Of a stretch of DNA of 64,000 nt, positions 33,002-43,665 are shown piece by piece (the stretch's first letter is position 1; each line of letters begins with the position of its first letter). A program made the translations under genes and the position numbers. Location: NCBI GenBank assembly GCA_037044905.1, contig JBAOKB010000070.1:124001-188000 (forward strand), read 5' to 3'. A model generated the notes under the pieces. It was given only the letters and a program-made list of their open reading frames with translations, did not search any database and was not told the origin of the DNA. This stretch comes from Hortaea werneckii. Its lineage: Eukaryota; Ascomycota; Dothideomycetes; Mycosphaerellales; Teratosphaeriaceae.

Positions 33002-34303
33002 ATGGCAGCTGAGAACGCTCTAACTGAGCTGTTGCTAATGGAAGTATCTACGTTTCTCGTCTCGACCATCTTCATCGTGCTATATATGCTCATCCTCAGG
33101 GGGGAGCCAAGACCTTACAGCTACTGGCCTACTCGTAAGCTCGATTCAAGTACCTTTGCTTACCGTCGCGGCCACAGCTAATAACTAAAACAGTTGCCGC
33201 ATATGTGAGCTCAGCCAAACAAACAACACCCTTTGATTGGGCTAACAAGAGGCAAAAATAAAAGGTCTTTGGCTGGCCGTTCTGGGTCTCGATACCCGTT
33301 TACCTGCAATACGGCCTTGTTACGAGCCCGTTTCATCGCAAAGACTCCGAACGAATAACATGTGCACGGGTTGGACGAATGATCTTCTTTGAAAGAAAGA
33401 CCAAAGCTAATTGCCCCGCAGATGTTGTTTGTTACCCAGGTGCTTGGGTCATTTCCTGTCGCTTTAGGGAGACTAAGCCTAATAACAGATCTCTACCAGG
33501 CGTTTGTGGAATCGAAACCAAGGCTTTTTATCATCTCATTCATCCTTTGTTGCATTTTATGGGGGTTTATTGGAGAGCCACTGCTTCTTACAGCCCAATT
33601 TGCGTATCACCACACGGAAGGGAGATTCGTGATTCCTGGAGAGGTTTGACATTTTCACTTCCAGAAAGCTGAAGCACCACTAATAGCGGGGCAGGCATGG
33701 AAATGGCCACTAGGGGCGGCAACGAACTCAGTTCTAGAATTGTGCCTGATCTCAGCTCTGGTAGACTCGGTCTGGGGCGTTAAAAAAGTGCATTGGAAGC
33801 AAAGGCTGCTTGGGTGCGCATTGTTGTCATTCCGCCTGTTGTGAGTAGCAAGACCTGAGTCGCCACTGTTCAAGTGTCGCTAATACGAGAATAGCGTACC
33901 AGGATTCATTATCGGGCATTGTATCGCTTATGAAAGATATTTGCACTTCGGAAGAGATGGCGTCGACCTTGTGCCAACTATTATTTGTCACGGACTCTCG
34001 ATCTTAGCAGGTATCTCTACGACCACCTTGCCAAGGTTGATCAAATCCGTTCGCCAGCTTCAGACAAGAATTAGCCAACGCAAAACGGGAGGCTTCCCAC
34101 TGGTTTCGCTTGGAGCGGCTGAAGAAGGCGGCTCATTGTGCAAGGAGGGATCGGCACCAAAGACACCTCTATCCTACAGATCTCGGGATTCAACCGCAAC
34201 TCGGCCGGCGTCTTCATCGCCACCGTAACTACCATCGATGCCGACCTAGGCCAAGCGTTCGTCAAACGTTTCGAGGTCTACTTTGGACTGCTCGGAAGCT
34301 GAG
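33002..34303 (+). CDS. Multi-exon integral membrane protein, parent of a local family
   Basis: The ATG at 33002 begins a membrane anchor (LLLMEVSTFLVSTIFIVLYMLIL) ending at a GTAAGC donor at 33135. Further coding pieces are about 33265-33369 (VFGWPFWVSIPVYL), 33422-33650 (GRLSLITDLYQ, then a hydrophobic helix ILCCILWGF), about 33680-33845 (AWKWPLGAATNSVLELCLIS, ending at GTGAGT), about 33895-34080 (DLVPTIICHGLSILAGIS) and a tail to the stop at 34301. The piece order, with a last helix followed by a hydrophilic tail, resembles fungal rhodopsin-domain proteins, but hallmark residues are missing. A broken relative lies inverted at 52.6-53.7 kb, and a fainter one at 5.6-6.4 kb. A TAA at about 33263 lies just before the second piece in one frame, so exact exons are uncertain. 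Confidence 0.5.
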
Positions 34304-34309
34304 CAGATC

Positions 34310-35530
34310 AAAGGTAACGCAAACTCGCTGTGGTCAAGAAGTGGCTGACGGGAATAGATACCAAGTTGTGAGGTAGAAGGAATCGAGCATATGCCATGTG
34401 CCTTCACTGGTACCGAGAGACCGCAAGATCCTCTCGAAATACCGCGCATACCACATGTATTCGAATTCACTCATGCACAGTCGAGCCCCTTCTAGTATGA
34501 AAGGGGGACAGACCAGGTTGCACAGACCAAAGCCTGGTATCACTATACTCCTGTCAGCGAGTTTAAGGTCTCCGATAAGACTTGGTAGCGCCGCAGTCTT
34601 GTGTGCATTTGCCAGATAGACCCACAAGAGTAGCTCTGCACCTAAGCGGCCGCGGAATTCAACATGTCGATCAGCGCGACTAGAATCGGCTTTGATTTGA
34701 TGTGGTAGTTAGGGATTCCCAGGGCCAAAAAGCTCGCATGCGTTGCTAGCTGTGCGCCATGAATTTGAACAGCCGATCTCGAGACTCAAGGAGGAGCTCA
34801 GCTTTGACAAGACGTGGGTCATCTAATTCATCTCCAAAAACAGGGAACCGTCCACGACCTCGCGTTCATCTTTCGACTTCCAAATCCTTGTTGCTTAGCC
34901 CTTGAAACATTAACACTATGCTTCTGATATTCGCTCGTTGCTGCGAGAACGGGGAACCCTGTTTCTGATCTGCACTTTTCCATGACGCTGACCGCTTCCG
35001 CATCGCTGCTGGAGTAAGTACCTACCAACGTAGACAACACAAGTTCGCACGTTTTCGTAGAAATTAATCGCGGAGGCGCTAGTCCCCAATCGTTCAAAAG
35101 GAGTGATCGCAGCTTCTCTTTTCGCTGAATGCGGTAGTGACCTGCTCCCGGTTGTACCTGTACCTTCCGTGGCTGCATCCAGCCATGGAGGAAAGAATGG
35201 CACGAATCTCAATCTTGAAAGAATCTGCATGCGCGCTTAATCTGTTGATAGCAGTGTATAGTAGGCGGCATGGGCGTTGACGCCCCTCGCCTAATGCATG
35301 AATTGTACCATCTGCCGGTATTGCTAAGACTCTCAACTTGTTCTCTCTCCGAAAAACCAGAACCCCCGGTGCTGTCCCTCTCTCAAGCCTCATTTTGAAG
35401 AAAGATTACTCGGTCCGACAACCATTTGACAGCTTCACCTCGCGTGTCTGTTCATGCCAAGAATGTGCTTATGCACCACAGTCGTGCACCCGTGTGAGCT
35501 TGATTGTGAGACAATAGACATACATATACG
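34310..35530. other. Weakly coding stretch, no firm gene
   Basis: Minus-strand frames at 34627-34334 and 35178-34828 look protein-like in composition (for example VMEKCRSETGFPVLAATSEY near 34990-34930) but have no domain, no partner exon I can trust and no copy in the window. They may be exons of an undetected minus-strand gene. Confidence 0.25.
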
Positions 35531-35532
35531 AT

Positions 35533-36360
35533 GTGAGGAACACTTATTATCGTTTGCTAGTCAAAAGACACCAGCTAATAGGAGAAGGTGCTCCAGCTCG
35601 ACGAGACCGTCCAGATAAAGGCCGCAACGACTGTATCGGGCTACAGAAATCGGGAATCAGACACGAAACCACCTCTTCGATAAGAGCGGGAGGGGTTCTC
35701 CTTGTACCGTCTAAGCTCATTCAACAAGTACGGAATCTACCTCGGTATGGCCCTCACGGCTAGGACAACAGCTAACCAACACAGCATACGTTAAAACCTA
35801 CGGAATTCGATGACGATGGACCTGATAACAAGAAAGCTAAAGAAAAGGGAAGTGAGGAACGTGGCTTTGTCAACGTTAAGTATTTACTACAAAAAGCGGC
35901 CTCTTCGCCGTATCAAGGCTGGGACAGTAGGCATTGCTACGAAGTGATTACAATAGACGCAACGGCGAAAGGAGAAAGAGAAGACGCAGAGGTTTTGTCT
36001 ACCATGATCGTTGATGGGGTCAGCAAGGATGTGCAAGACCGAACGCTCGTGCGGAATCTGGTTGATTTAGGCCTAAAGGACATTGTATATCTGCCGGAAG
36101 AGTCACAGAAAGAGCATCTGCTTGTGCAGATAGACGGGGGGGGGGCGGAACCGCTCAGTCTGTTGCTAGTTTACTTACTATTCTGCGAGATCATTCCCAC
36201 TTTTCTCTATCGTCGCCGTTGCTATCTACTTTGGTTCGGAGCCATTACAAACAGAACCCTGTACTTATGGAATTCTGATTTAGACTCTCTCATCGGCCTT
36301 TTTCACACCGTCCGAGAATCATATTATACAGTGAAACGAAGTTGGGTCTGCCGACAGTAG
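35533..36360 (+). pseudogene. Cysteine-rich family, copy C (N-terminal part degraded)
   Basis: The last exon (from 35785) follows a 57-nt intron (GTACGG...ACACAG) placed as in copy A, and both exons resume with His-Thr. It carries the SSPYQ, TLVRNLVDLG and IVYLPEE motifs equivalent to RSPYQ, TLVWDNILVQDLG and FVFLPKA of copy A. Upstream, a cysteine motif equivalent to copy A's KVKEVMMKC can be read around 35490-35520, but in a different frame with stops, so the first exon is broken. After the shared region, a run of ten G (36136-36145) is followed by a different tail with a hydrophobic segment. It could be expressed only as a shortened protein. Confidence 0.5.
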
Positions 36361-36624
36361 GCGAAAAGCGATAGAGACACGTGAGACTCATCGAGCTTCC
36401 CCTACCAAGTCCATTTTCGTTAGCTGCAACTAGCACAGCAACACGTGGGCTAGTAAGTACGAAGTCTGAGACATGATATTGACTCGTCGAGAGTATGATG
36501 CTATATTTTACTATAGATTCCAAAAGCCCAAGTCGAAGCAGTTCGTACACCACTTATTGTCTTGGATGCGTCTAACAACGCGGCGGTGGATTTGGCTCAT
36601 GGGTTTTTTGTGGGCTTATAATTT

Positions 36625-37428
36625 CTACAATCTTTTTCTTGCGTTAATCTGAGGGCACGCGGCGGCCCGTAGTTCCATGCAGATATCAGCGAGAACTAAA
36701 TATCTTTTGATGTTATATCTTCCAGTAGTAGGCACGTCGTACTGCTCACCAGGTGCCATGCGAAGCTTCTCTTCGGGAGACACAATAGTACTATTTGGTA
36801 TCTCGATGTAAGACTTCGCATCATCTACTGTTCTATTGCCTTTGACGGCCCACAGCGTCTTGATCACGTCCTTGAGACGGATTCCACCCGCAACCTGTAT
36901 TTCATGATACTGGTCATGAGTGTAATCGAGACCTCGGAAGGCCCAACAAATATTTGCATTGCAGAACGGAGGTTCAGAAAGAAACATTTCGAGAAATATT
37001 GTGTCTGCTATAGAGTCAGATCCAAGGTCAAATAGCAGTTTTGGGTGGAGTGAAATATAATCGTAGGGATCGCGAGCTCTGATTGATATATCAGCATCTT
37101 CCCTGACCGGGAAGAGGTGGACAGCCGCAGCTACATGATTGTTCACATGCAAGAGTCTTCGACATTGACCATTATACTTAGAGGCTTCGAAATAATCGTC
37201 TTCTTGATACGTCTTTATTGTTCTTCTATCTTTATCAAAGATCCAGAAAATTCTTCTCTCCTGCTTGGGACGAAGATAAATCTGCGAGGCCAAGTAAGGA
37301 TCATTCTTTGATAGATCGCAAAAATCTCGAGACACCGCTCGAGCTTGAAATAAATCTTTCGCCGGAAGCTGCGCAAGGATAGCAGCGAGTAGTTCTGGAA
37401 TTCTCCAGATTGTATGGGGCTGCGTCAT
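36625..37428 (-). CDS. F-box protein, 267-residue family, copy 2
   Basis: An intact single-exon frame of 267 residues, collinear with copy 1 (15879-16682): F-box IWRIPELLAAILAQLPAKDL, ARAVSRDF, then PYDYISLHPK, SEPPFC, GIRLKDVIKTL and C-terminal INARKRL. Substitutions are scattered, with no gap, consistent with both copies having stayed under selection since duplication. Flanks at 36.36-36.62 and 37.56-37.62 kb match those around the F-box relic at 57.8-58.2 kb. No thaumatin-like gene accompanies this copy; on its 3' side lies cysteine-rich copy C. Confidence 0.8.
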   Translation of the reverse strand: MTQPHTIWRIPELLAAILAQLPAKDLFQARAVSRDFCDLSKNDPYLASQIYLRPKQERRIFWIFDKDRRTIKTYQEDDYFEASKYNGQCRRLLHVNNHVAAAVHLFPVREDADISIRARDPYDYISLHPKLLFDLGSDSIADTIFLEMFLSEPPFCNANICWAFRGLDYTHDQYHEIQVAGGIRLKDVIKTLWAVKGNRTVDDAKSYIEIPNSTIVSPEEKLRMAPGEQYDVPTTGRYNIKRYLVLADICMELRAAACPQINARKRL

Positions 37429-37599
37429 GTGCCAATAATGGTTAGCACTTTAGATTCTTCGCATACCCTTCTGAAGGACCTTTCCCTTCTGGACCTCTGT
37501 TTAACTATTACACGATGAAATGCTTTGACATAAGTCGGAAAAAGAATACTGCATTCAGACTCGTCAGCCTTCCAGAACCATTACTACCTGAATACGCAC

Positions 37600-37860
37600 T
37601 TTGCAAGAAGGCAGCTCATCCCTTCACAGCACTCAAGATGGGACAGTCGCTGCCGCATCCATTATCATAATGGCCTGTTCTAGGTCGATGTGTACCATAG
37701 CACGGCTCGATACTCTTCTGGGAGAGATTGAAACGCATGCGCGTCGGGTGGAACATGGGCCGTCCGAAGGATGCTCGATGATAATTGCGACGAGCGAGAG
37801 GCGAACGAGGCAAAAGCCGTGAGGCTCGCTTACGGATTGGGCATCCTTGAACATTTACTA
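37600..37860 (-). pseudogene. Inverted relic of the 3.6-4.0 kb segment
   Basis: Read on the minus strand, 37740-37620 matches 3765-3860 plus (TCTCCCAGAAGAGTATCGAG, then ATGGTACACATCGA, then ATGGATGCGGCAGCGA). No intact frame is shared over the full length. Confidence 0.45.
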
Positions 37861-38368
37861 ACGAGTGCAGCAGTAGTCTGGACGCGGAAGGCGTTCGTTG
37901 CTTCCCCATCCGGGTCTTGGAAGGGCATCGGCCGTTCCCCAATCTGCATCACCTGCCGACCTTATCACCGGGGCTGCGGGCCTCCTCTACACTCCGCAGT
38001 CGCAGAGAGTAGACAACCACCTTGGCGGCAGGGAAAAAGACGGAGTGAGCGCTGAGGCTGCGAGCACATTGTTGCGTGAGCGAGCGTTTGGCGCCTTGGC
38101 GCGCGGTTGCCTGTTGGGTTTTCGTCTAGTCGATCCTCAGGGTCGCGGCCTCACCTTTCTTTTTCTAGCGATCAGATCGTTCCTCAGGTGTTTCCCGCCA
38201 AGGTGTGTCCATTGACATCCATGGATGGTTAAAGCGCGCAAACTCAGTAGCTAGATCGGCGATCTTTCGTTCTGCTGCCTAAGGCACAAACACTGGGAAA
38301 GCGGGACCGCAACTCCAAATCCAAGATCGCAGTTTACTGCTACATTCATTGTTAACCGCATTTTGAGC
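37861..38368. other. Intergenic, upstream of the sirtuin fragment
   Basis: No gene seen; presumably holds what is left of a promoter. Confidence 0.3.
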
Positions 38369-38991
38369 ATGGACGATCTCGTGGACTATCTCAAACGTTC
38401 AGAAAGGATCATGATAGTAGTAGGGGCTGGATTGTCGCAGCCATCAGGTCTTCCTACCTTCAGAGAAAACCCAGAGTTTTGGGGGGATTCTATAGAGAGA
38501 GTTGCATCAGCCAGCTATTTCAAAGAAAATCCTGTGGCAGTCTGGGAAAAATATGAGGGCTTTCGTATGCTGGCTGTGTCAGCTAGAGCAAACGAAGGGC
38601 ATACTGCGCTTGTGCGGCTTCTTGAAGCGAAGCCTAAAGCTATTTGTATAACGCAAAACATTGACGGTGAGTTCCTTGAGAAGGGTTAAAGAGTATCGCT
38701 AATTACGTGTCAGAGCTCTTGGAAACGGCGGGTATCGATGTGCGCCATCAAATCTTTCCGATCCATGGGTCAGTGCACAAGATAAAGTGCTCAAGAGAAG
38801 GCTGTTCGTTCGAGGGACGTAACGAAAGTCCTGAAAGCGTCCTATATTGTGCAAACGACACTTGTGCAAACGACGCAAAATCACATGGAAAAACCCCCTC
38901 AACTAAACCCGCATCCGCTTCCTACCCTAGCAGCGGGGAAGCTAGCATTTGTGCGAGAGGACAAACGGGCCAGTCAAGTTGGTGCGTCTAA
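38369..38991 (+). pseudogene. Truncated sirtuin (SIRT5-class NAD-dependent deacylase), N-terminal half
   Basis: Sirtuins remove acyl groups from lysines using NAD. Exons 38369-38666 and 38714 onward join over a 47-nt intron (GTGAGT, phase 1). The first exon has GAGLSQPSGLPTFR, the NAD-binding signature with the PTFR form typical of SIRT5-like (class III) enzymes, and TQNID. The second has the HGS motif with the catalytic His and a first Cys pair (KCSREGC). After about residue 165 the match stops. The expected second Cys pair followed by LLRPxVVWFGE is absent, and the frame runs through unrelated Ser/Pro/Thr codons to a stop at 38989. The Rossmann fold is therefore incomplete and activity is unlikely. 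Confidence 0.72.
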
Positions 38992-39654
38992 TTGTTTGCG
39001 CCAGGATAAATCAATCAAAAAGCGGCCTTCGTATCCACTTGTTGGGCTGTAGTGGCACAGCCTGCGCGCATCTTAATACGTTGCTCCTTCTCATGGGAAG
39101 GAAGAAGAACTGAGGGGTTGCTGCATGCCCCATGACGCGATTCATGCTCCAATATGCTGTCATGTAGCCCCTGCTTTGCAAAGCCCACAGGCGATCTAAT
39201 CTAAAACAGGAGTATGAACTAGCTTTCGATTACCCGAGCGAATCTTCGGGACTGAACCCCTTTAACTTAAACGCTCTACTTCTGTCTTGGGATCTCTTCT
39301 CCTCTCGCTTAGCATTGTATCATATTTCTTCCACTGTGAATCAACTAAGCAATACCATGACAGGAGCCTCACAAAACCTTGAAGCTACAGCGTCACGGTC
39401 GACCGTACTTGCCGTCGCGGCTGGGTACACTGTGTAGAGCATGGCGCTAACGGCTTTGAGCACACAGTGACCGTGTGATTTGATCCCCCCAACTGCGAAG
39501 ACATAATATCGCGTACAACACGACTACAACTTGCTGGACGATCAAACGGCATGAGATACATCTAACTCGCTTGCATGTGCAGCGGAGATTTGCTGTCCTA
39601 CTTTTGCAACGATAGGAGCCATTCAACGACTCGATCTCGCACCAGCATTTAAAC
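38992..39654. other. Intergenic, promoter region of the TCP11-like gene
   Basis: No gene recognised. Confidence 0.3.
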
Positions 39655-41763
39655 ATGCATCAGCCACCTGGGCAACAACTGGATCGAAGAGATTCATTAC
39701 CATGCTCGCCCACATCAACACGTGGAGGACACGGCAACGCCCCTTTCAACGATGAGGCTTACCATGATGCGGCTCGTAGGGCACCGGGACAGTCTCCAAG
39801 TGTAGCTGTAGGCAATGGGTCACAAGAGCAGGAGACAGCAGAATGGGACAACGCATCACACAGCCAGGAGTCTGCTATGTCTTTGACCCCTTCCTCCATG
39901 GACTCATCGACGCCACCCATCTGGCAATCACCCAACATGACGGACCAAGAGATCGTGTACGATATCTTCAGCTACATCCTTGAGATGCTAGAGCCCAACG
40001 GAGCCGACGTGTCATATTGCTACGAGCGTGCCACTATGGTGCCTCCGATAACGGCCGAATCTCTAGCAGAGCTGGATATGCACCGTATTATCAACAACCC
40101 GAAGCTGAGGCACGATGTCAACTTTGACCGTGATCTCCATTTCAGGCCGAATCTAGATGGCTCCAAAGGCCGGCAGAAAGTAGAATCCGCAGAACAGTAC
40201 TGGCAGGCGCTGGAGGGAGAACTATTCATGCTCGGATTTGGTGCCCAGATGAAGATGGCGGCCGCTGACACCAAAGTCGTGACGTATTGGGAGCGTGTGT
40301 TGAAGCACAGTCAACGTAGGCTGCGCAGCATGTTCGAAGCCATCAGAGATATTCTCAAGACCTTGGTCTCGGACTACGAGCAGAAGACCATCATTGAAAG
40401 ATTGGATGTGGATCTAATGATGCAAGAGATCTCCAACGGCGTGTGCGACCTGCTCAGTCTCAGTACCTGGCTAACAAAGGTACTCAAAGCACACTGCGCT
40501 CCAATGCGAGATGACACGGTGGACGAGATGCAGAAAGACATAGAAGTCGGTGCACTTGAAATCGGGCATGAGAAGTTGGTCAGCGGGCTCCGACAACTGT
40601 TGAGCATACTTGAGGCCATGAAGCTTGACGTCGCCAATCACCAGATACGACACATGCATCCACTACTCGTCGACGATACCATCAATTTCCAACGCCACTA
40701 CAATGCTCACCGCATTGCAACCGGCAAGATCGACGTCTGCAAAGCGCGCAAATGGTTCGATGCTGAGTTGGAACACCTGACCACCCCGAGCCACCAAGCT
40801 ACTCACTTGCAGGCTTTGACGTCAGCGCTCCTGAAAGATGTACTCTTCAACGAGAGCAGTCCGATACCCCTGACGTTCTACCTCGACTCAGATCGTCTCA
40901 AATGTATTCGACTCGACGTGCGCAGCACTATATACTACAGCCTCTGCCGAAAAGTCCTCGCTGAGCTTGCCCCGACCCGTGTCACCTCCTCCGAGCTCCT
41001 ACGGGCGCAAGGGGCGCTTCATGTTTCAATTTCAGCCATTGTCGGGATCTCCGGCCGGTTCACGGAGCGCATTGAGAACATTGCTGTCGAGATCGTCCGC
41101 ATCCTTCTGATCTTGGAGGGCAGATATCCGCCACTCGATACTAGCTTGCTGGGCTTGGTGGAGCAAAAGCTTGCTGTTGCTCTTAGCCCAGCTTCGGAAG
41201 CCTTCGATCAGATCGCTAGGGACACTTGTGATCGGCTGCTGCCAAAGGTGACGATGAGTGTTGAGGAGCACATCCGCTTATCAGCGCTCGATTTGCAGAA
41301 CGCACTCGTCACGTCCGCCGGGAACCAGCTGCCTCCACCTCCAATTGGTATTGGTGCAGTGCTTGTGCCCCCTGAACCGACGAGGAATTACGATCCGGAC
41401 GATGACATTGTCAGGCGATTGACCCACGTCATTTGCTTGCACTGGAACGTTTGGGCAGAGCTGGTATACTTGGCTCCAGTGAGGGCAGAGTCAGAGATGC
41501 TAGATGAGGAGAGTCCAATGTCACCCGGATCTTCTGGATCGTTGAGCCCGACAATGCCAATTGCACAGGCGGTGTACGCACCTGGGAAGAAATGGCTCCC
41601 AGTTGGCGTTACAGTCACGGAAGTATCAACTGGAATCCCGACTCCGGCCTCGTCGCCTGAGACCAAGCCCGAGCAACCTTGTCCAGACTCGCCTTCGCAA
41701 AGCGATGCGCAGCAAGAACAGGAGTCCCTGGACGCTCAACAAAAACAGAAGCACCCGACGTAA
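39655..41763 (+). CDS. SOK1: T-complex 11 (TCP11/Sok1) family protein
   Basis: An intronless frame of 702 residues. A low-complexity N-terminus (about 1-85) precedes the TCP11 domain, with DMHRIINNPKLRHDVNFD, LHFRPN, YWQALEGEL, ending around residue 600 (HVICLHWNVW), then a Pro/Ser/Gln-rich tail. The family includes budding-yeast Sok1, a suppressor of cAMP-dependent kinase loss, hence the symbol by homology; mammalian TCP11 acts in sperm cAMP signalling. Length and layout are normal. There is no sign of duplication or decay, unlike most neighbours, so it is probably a core gene. Confidence 0.85.
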   Translation: MHQPPGQQLDRRDSLPCSPTSTRGGHGNAPFNDEAYHDAARRAPGQSPSVAVGNGSQEQETAEWDNASHSQESAMSLTPSSMDSSTPPIWQSPNMTDQEIVYDIFSYILEMLEPNGADVSYCYERATMVPPITAESLAELDMHRIINNPKLRHDVNFDRDLHFRPNLDGSKGRQKVESAEQYWQALEGELFMLGFGAQMKMAAADTKVVTYWERVLKHSQRRLRSMFEAIRDILKTLVSDYEQKTIIERLDVDLMMQEISNGVCDLLSLSTWLTKVLKAHCAPMRDDTVDEMQKDIEVGALEIGHEKLVSGLRQLLSILEAMKLDVANHQIRHMHPLLVDDTINFQRHYNAHRIATGKIDVCKARKWFDAELEHLTTPSHQATHLQALTSALLKDVLFNESSPIPLTFYLDSDRLKCIRLDVRSTIYYSLCRKVLAELAPTRVTSSELLRAQGALHVSISAIVGISGRFTERIENIAVEIVRILLILEGRYPPLDTSLLGLVEQKLAVALSPASEAFDQIARDTCDRLLPKVTMSVEEHIRLSALDLQNALVTSAGNQLPPPPIGIGAVLVPPEPTRNYDPDDDIVRRLTHVICLHWNVWAELVYLAPVRAESEMLDEESPMSPGSSGSLSPTMPIAQAVYAPGKKWLPVGVTVTEVSTGIPTPASSPETKPEQPCPDSPSQSDAQQEQESLDAQQKQKHPT

Positions 41764-42435
41764 CTTCCGACGAAAGTATACAACCCTTCGCCAGGCGCCC
41801 GCCGGCGACCTTTTCTGTGTCGACACACTCCTTTGGCAACTTGCCACTTCTTGTAAACATACTTCTTTTCTTACCTCTTTTATTGATATTATCAGAATGT
41901 CCGGACAAAGCATGGCGATGGCGGAGTTATTGTCTTTTTGCTCAGTCGGGAACACGACGGGCTGCTTTTACGCATATGGGACAAAGGAGTCTTAGCCGTA
42001 TATCACAAGTTGCCACAGAGCACACGAGGGATGGGAGACTCAGCAGCTCATTGCTCAAAATGCAGAAAGATACCCGCACTTGTTCTACAGGGGTTCTATG
42101 GGAGGGAGAGGTTGTCATATCAGCGGTAGCTTGCTTGGGTAGCTCGCTTTAATACTATGCTGTAATAATGCATGACTGAACGGCTTTTAAGTTCTTCAGA
42201 TTCTTTTCGAACTGTTCCTCTGCAGAACCTCTCTACGTCTGCCTTTTCGATTTACGGTTCGCAACTGCCTTTCGAGGAAGGGCCGCTGTCGGCACGTGCC
42301 CCGCTATCGTGCCATGACTTACATGCTTAAGAATATCAATTCCAGAGACCGTGTCGCGTAATTAACAAGACTCCCAACCAACATTAGCAACGTAAAATAG
42401 CTAGTCGCGCAGCACGACACTCGATTGCGCTCGCC
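41764..42435. other. Intergenic, no gene seen
   Basis: 3' flank of the TCP11 gene. Antisense and overlapping frames here look random. Confidence 0.3.
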
Positions 42436-42439
42436 GAAG

Positions 42440-42855
42440 CTAGTACTGAATAAGATACCCACACCTTCCCATTATCGCCACAGCGTGTTCCGACAAGATC
42501 GTTCGCATCTACTCTCTGCAGAACTTCCAGCAACAATCGACCATCTCAGGCGGACATAAACGCTCGATCCGAAGTTGCGCCTGGAAACCAAACAGCAAAG
42601 GTGAGAGCGTCCTCGCAACGGGCAGCTTTGACGCCAGCGCCGGGATATGGCGGCGATGGGAGGAAGGCGGCGATGGGAGGAAGGCGGCGATGGGAGGAAG
42701 GCGGCGGCGGCCAAGGCAAGCCGGCAGAAATCGACTTCACGGGTGGGCTTGCGGGGGGCGACGAGGATGACGATCAAGAGGACGGATGGAGATTTGCGGT
42801 CATATTGGATTGGATGGGCATGACTCGGAGATTAAGAGTCTGGCGTTCGCTTCGA
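42440..42855 (+). pseudogene. CIA1: Fragment of CIA1 (cytosolic Fe-S assembly WD40 protein)
   Basis: The reading IIATACSDKIVRIYSLQ, GGHKRSIRSCAWKPN, SVLATGSFDASAGIWRRWE, then an Asp/Glu-rich insert and WRFAVILD, matches the first two WD40 repeats of fungal CIA1/CIAO1, which brings the CIA targeting complex to Fe-S apo-proteins. There is no start codon and the remaining repeats are absent. A 17-bp unit is present three times in a row (42655-42705) and a 5-bp tandem duplication TGGAT-TGGAT (42806-42815) shifts the frame just before the HDSEIKS motif. Sequence identity ends near 42855, next to a kinase fragment on the other strand. The functional CIA1 gene must be elsewhere, so this is a fragmentary duplicate. 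Confidence 0.75.
42655..42705 (+). repeat. 17-bp unit, three exact tandem copies
   Basis: GATGGGAGGAAGGCGGC occurs three times without change inside the CIA1 fragment. Because three units make 51 bp the frame is kept. Confidence 0.9.
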
Positions 42856-42879
42856 CGGTTGTCTCTTCAGAGTGTAATG

Positions 42880-43235
42880 AGCCGATCTGGCTGAACTTTC
42901 CGCGTGACACTTGTTGCAGGTGCTGCACCGCCGCGAAGACCTTCTCGCAGACCAGTCCGAGGTTGCTCGCTTCGGCAGTCATCAATAGATTCTCAACGGT
43001 TCTTCCATGAACGAACTCCATAAGAAGGTTTCCTTGCTGGATACCATGCTCATCTTGGCTCGGGAAATAACGCAATGGTTTGGGGACGCACAGGATGTTT
43101 GGGTCGCAAAGTTTCCACGCTAAGGCCTGATTCAGAAACTAACTTTCGTTTACGTCCATTCGCCGTTTCACCCAGACATCTTGAGCTACTCTTTGCGCTC
43201 CCAGTCCCGTCGGATAATTGCGCAGATAGCGTTTC
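42880..43235 (-). pseudogene. Fragment of a fungal APH-like kinase, N-lobe only
   Basis: The minus-strand frame reads VWVKRRMDVNESSFLNQALAW, then NILCVPKPLRYF, LLMEFVHGRTVENLL and a helix. That is the N-lobe and hinge (LLMEF) of a fungal phosphotransferase-family kinase. No start, no HxDxxxxN catalytic loop and no DxD/E motif follow; the frame runs into the CIA1 fragment. It is not derived from the APH gene at 10.7 kb as far as I can see. Confidence 0.6.
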
Positions 43236-43665
43236 GAACTCCGTGGTGCTGCTTCTCCAATGCAGTTGCTTAGGTTCAAGCGCAGAAGACACTTCGGGTG
43301 GTGACATTATCAATATCGCGACGGAATGGTCGTCGTAGGTGGTGGAGCTCTTCAGAAAAAGTCATATGGTCGTAGTACCTTGGGACTGATGTTGGCGCGG
43401 GGTCGCAACTAACGAATTCGAGAAGGGCCGATTTTGCGGGATGACGATTCGGGCCGGTGTTCCCGCTATGATGTTGTGCCCTTGGGCTTTCCCCAGATGG
43501 GGATATTGCAGATCATTACCGGATCAAGCGAAATGGAGGACTTCTGATCTCTGTTTTTGACTAATAGGTACTAGCGCATCCGAGCCACCCCGCTTCCTAG
43601 CATCGCAGCGCCGCCTTTCCTTCCTCTTTCCTTCGGCGACAGGTTTGTTCGTTCAGCTGTGCGTG
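43236..43665. other. Intergenic, promoter region of the TPR gene
   Basis: No gene recognised. Confidence 0.3.

Noticed and set aside
41388..41666. Minus-strand ORFs inside the TCP11-like gene
   Set aside because: Antisense shadows of a 702-residue frame with a recognised domain.
42650..42710. Short tandem repeats as a possible CRISPR-like array
   Set aside because: The 17-bp units are contiguous without spacers and lie in a protein-coding fragment of a eukaryote.
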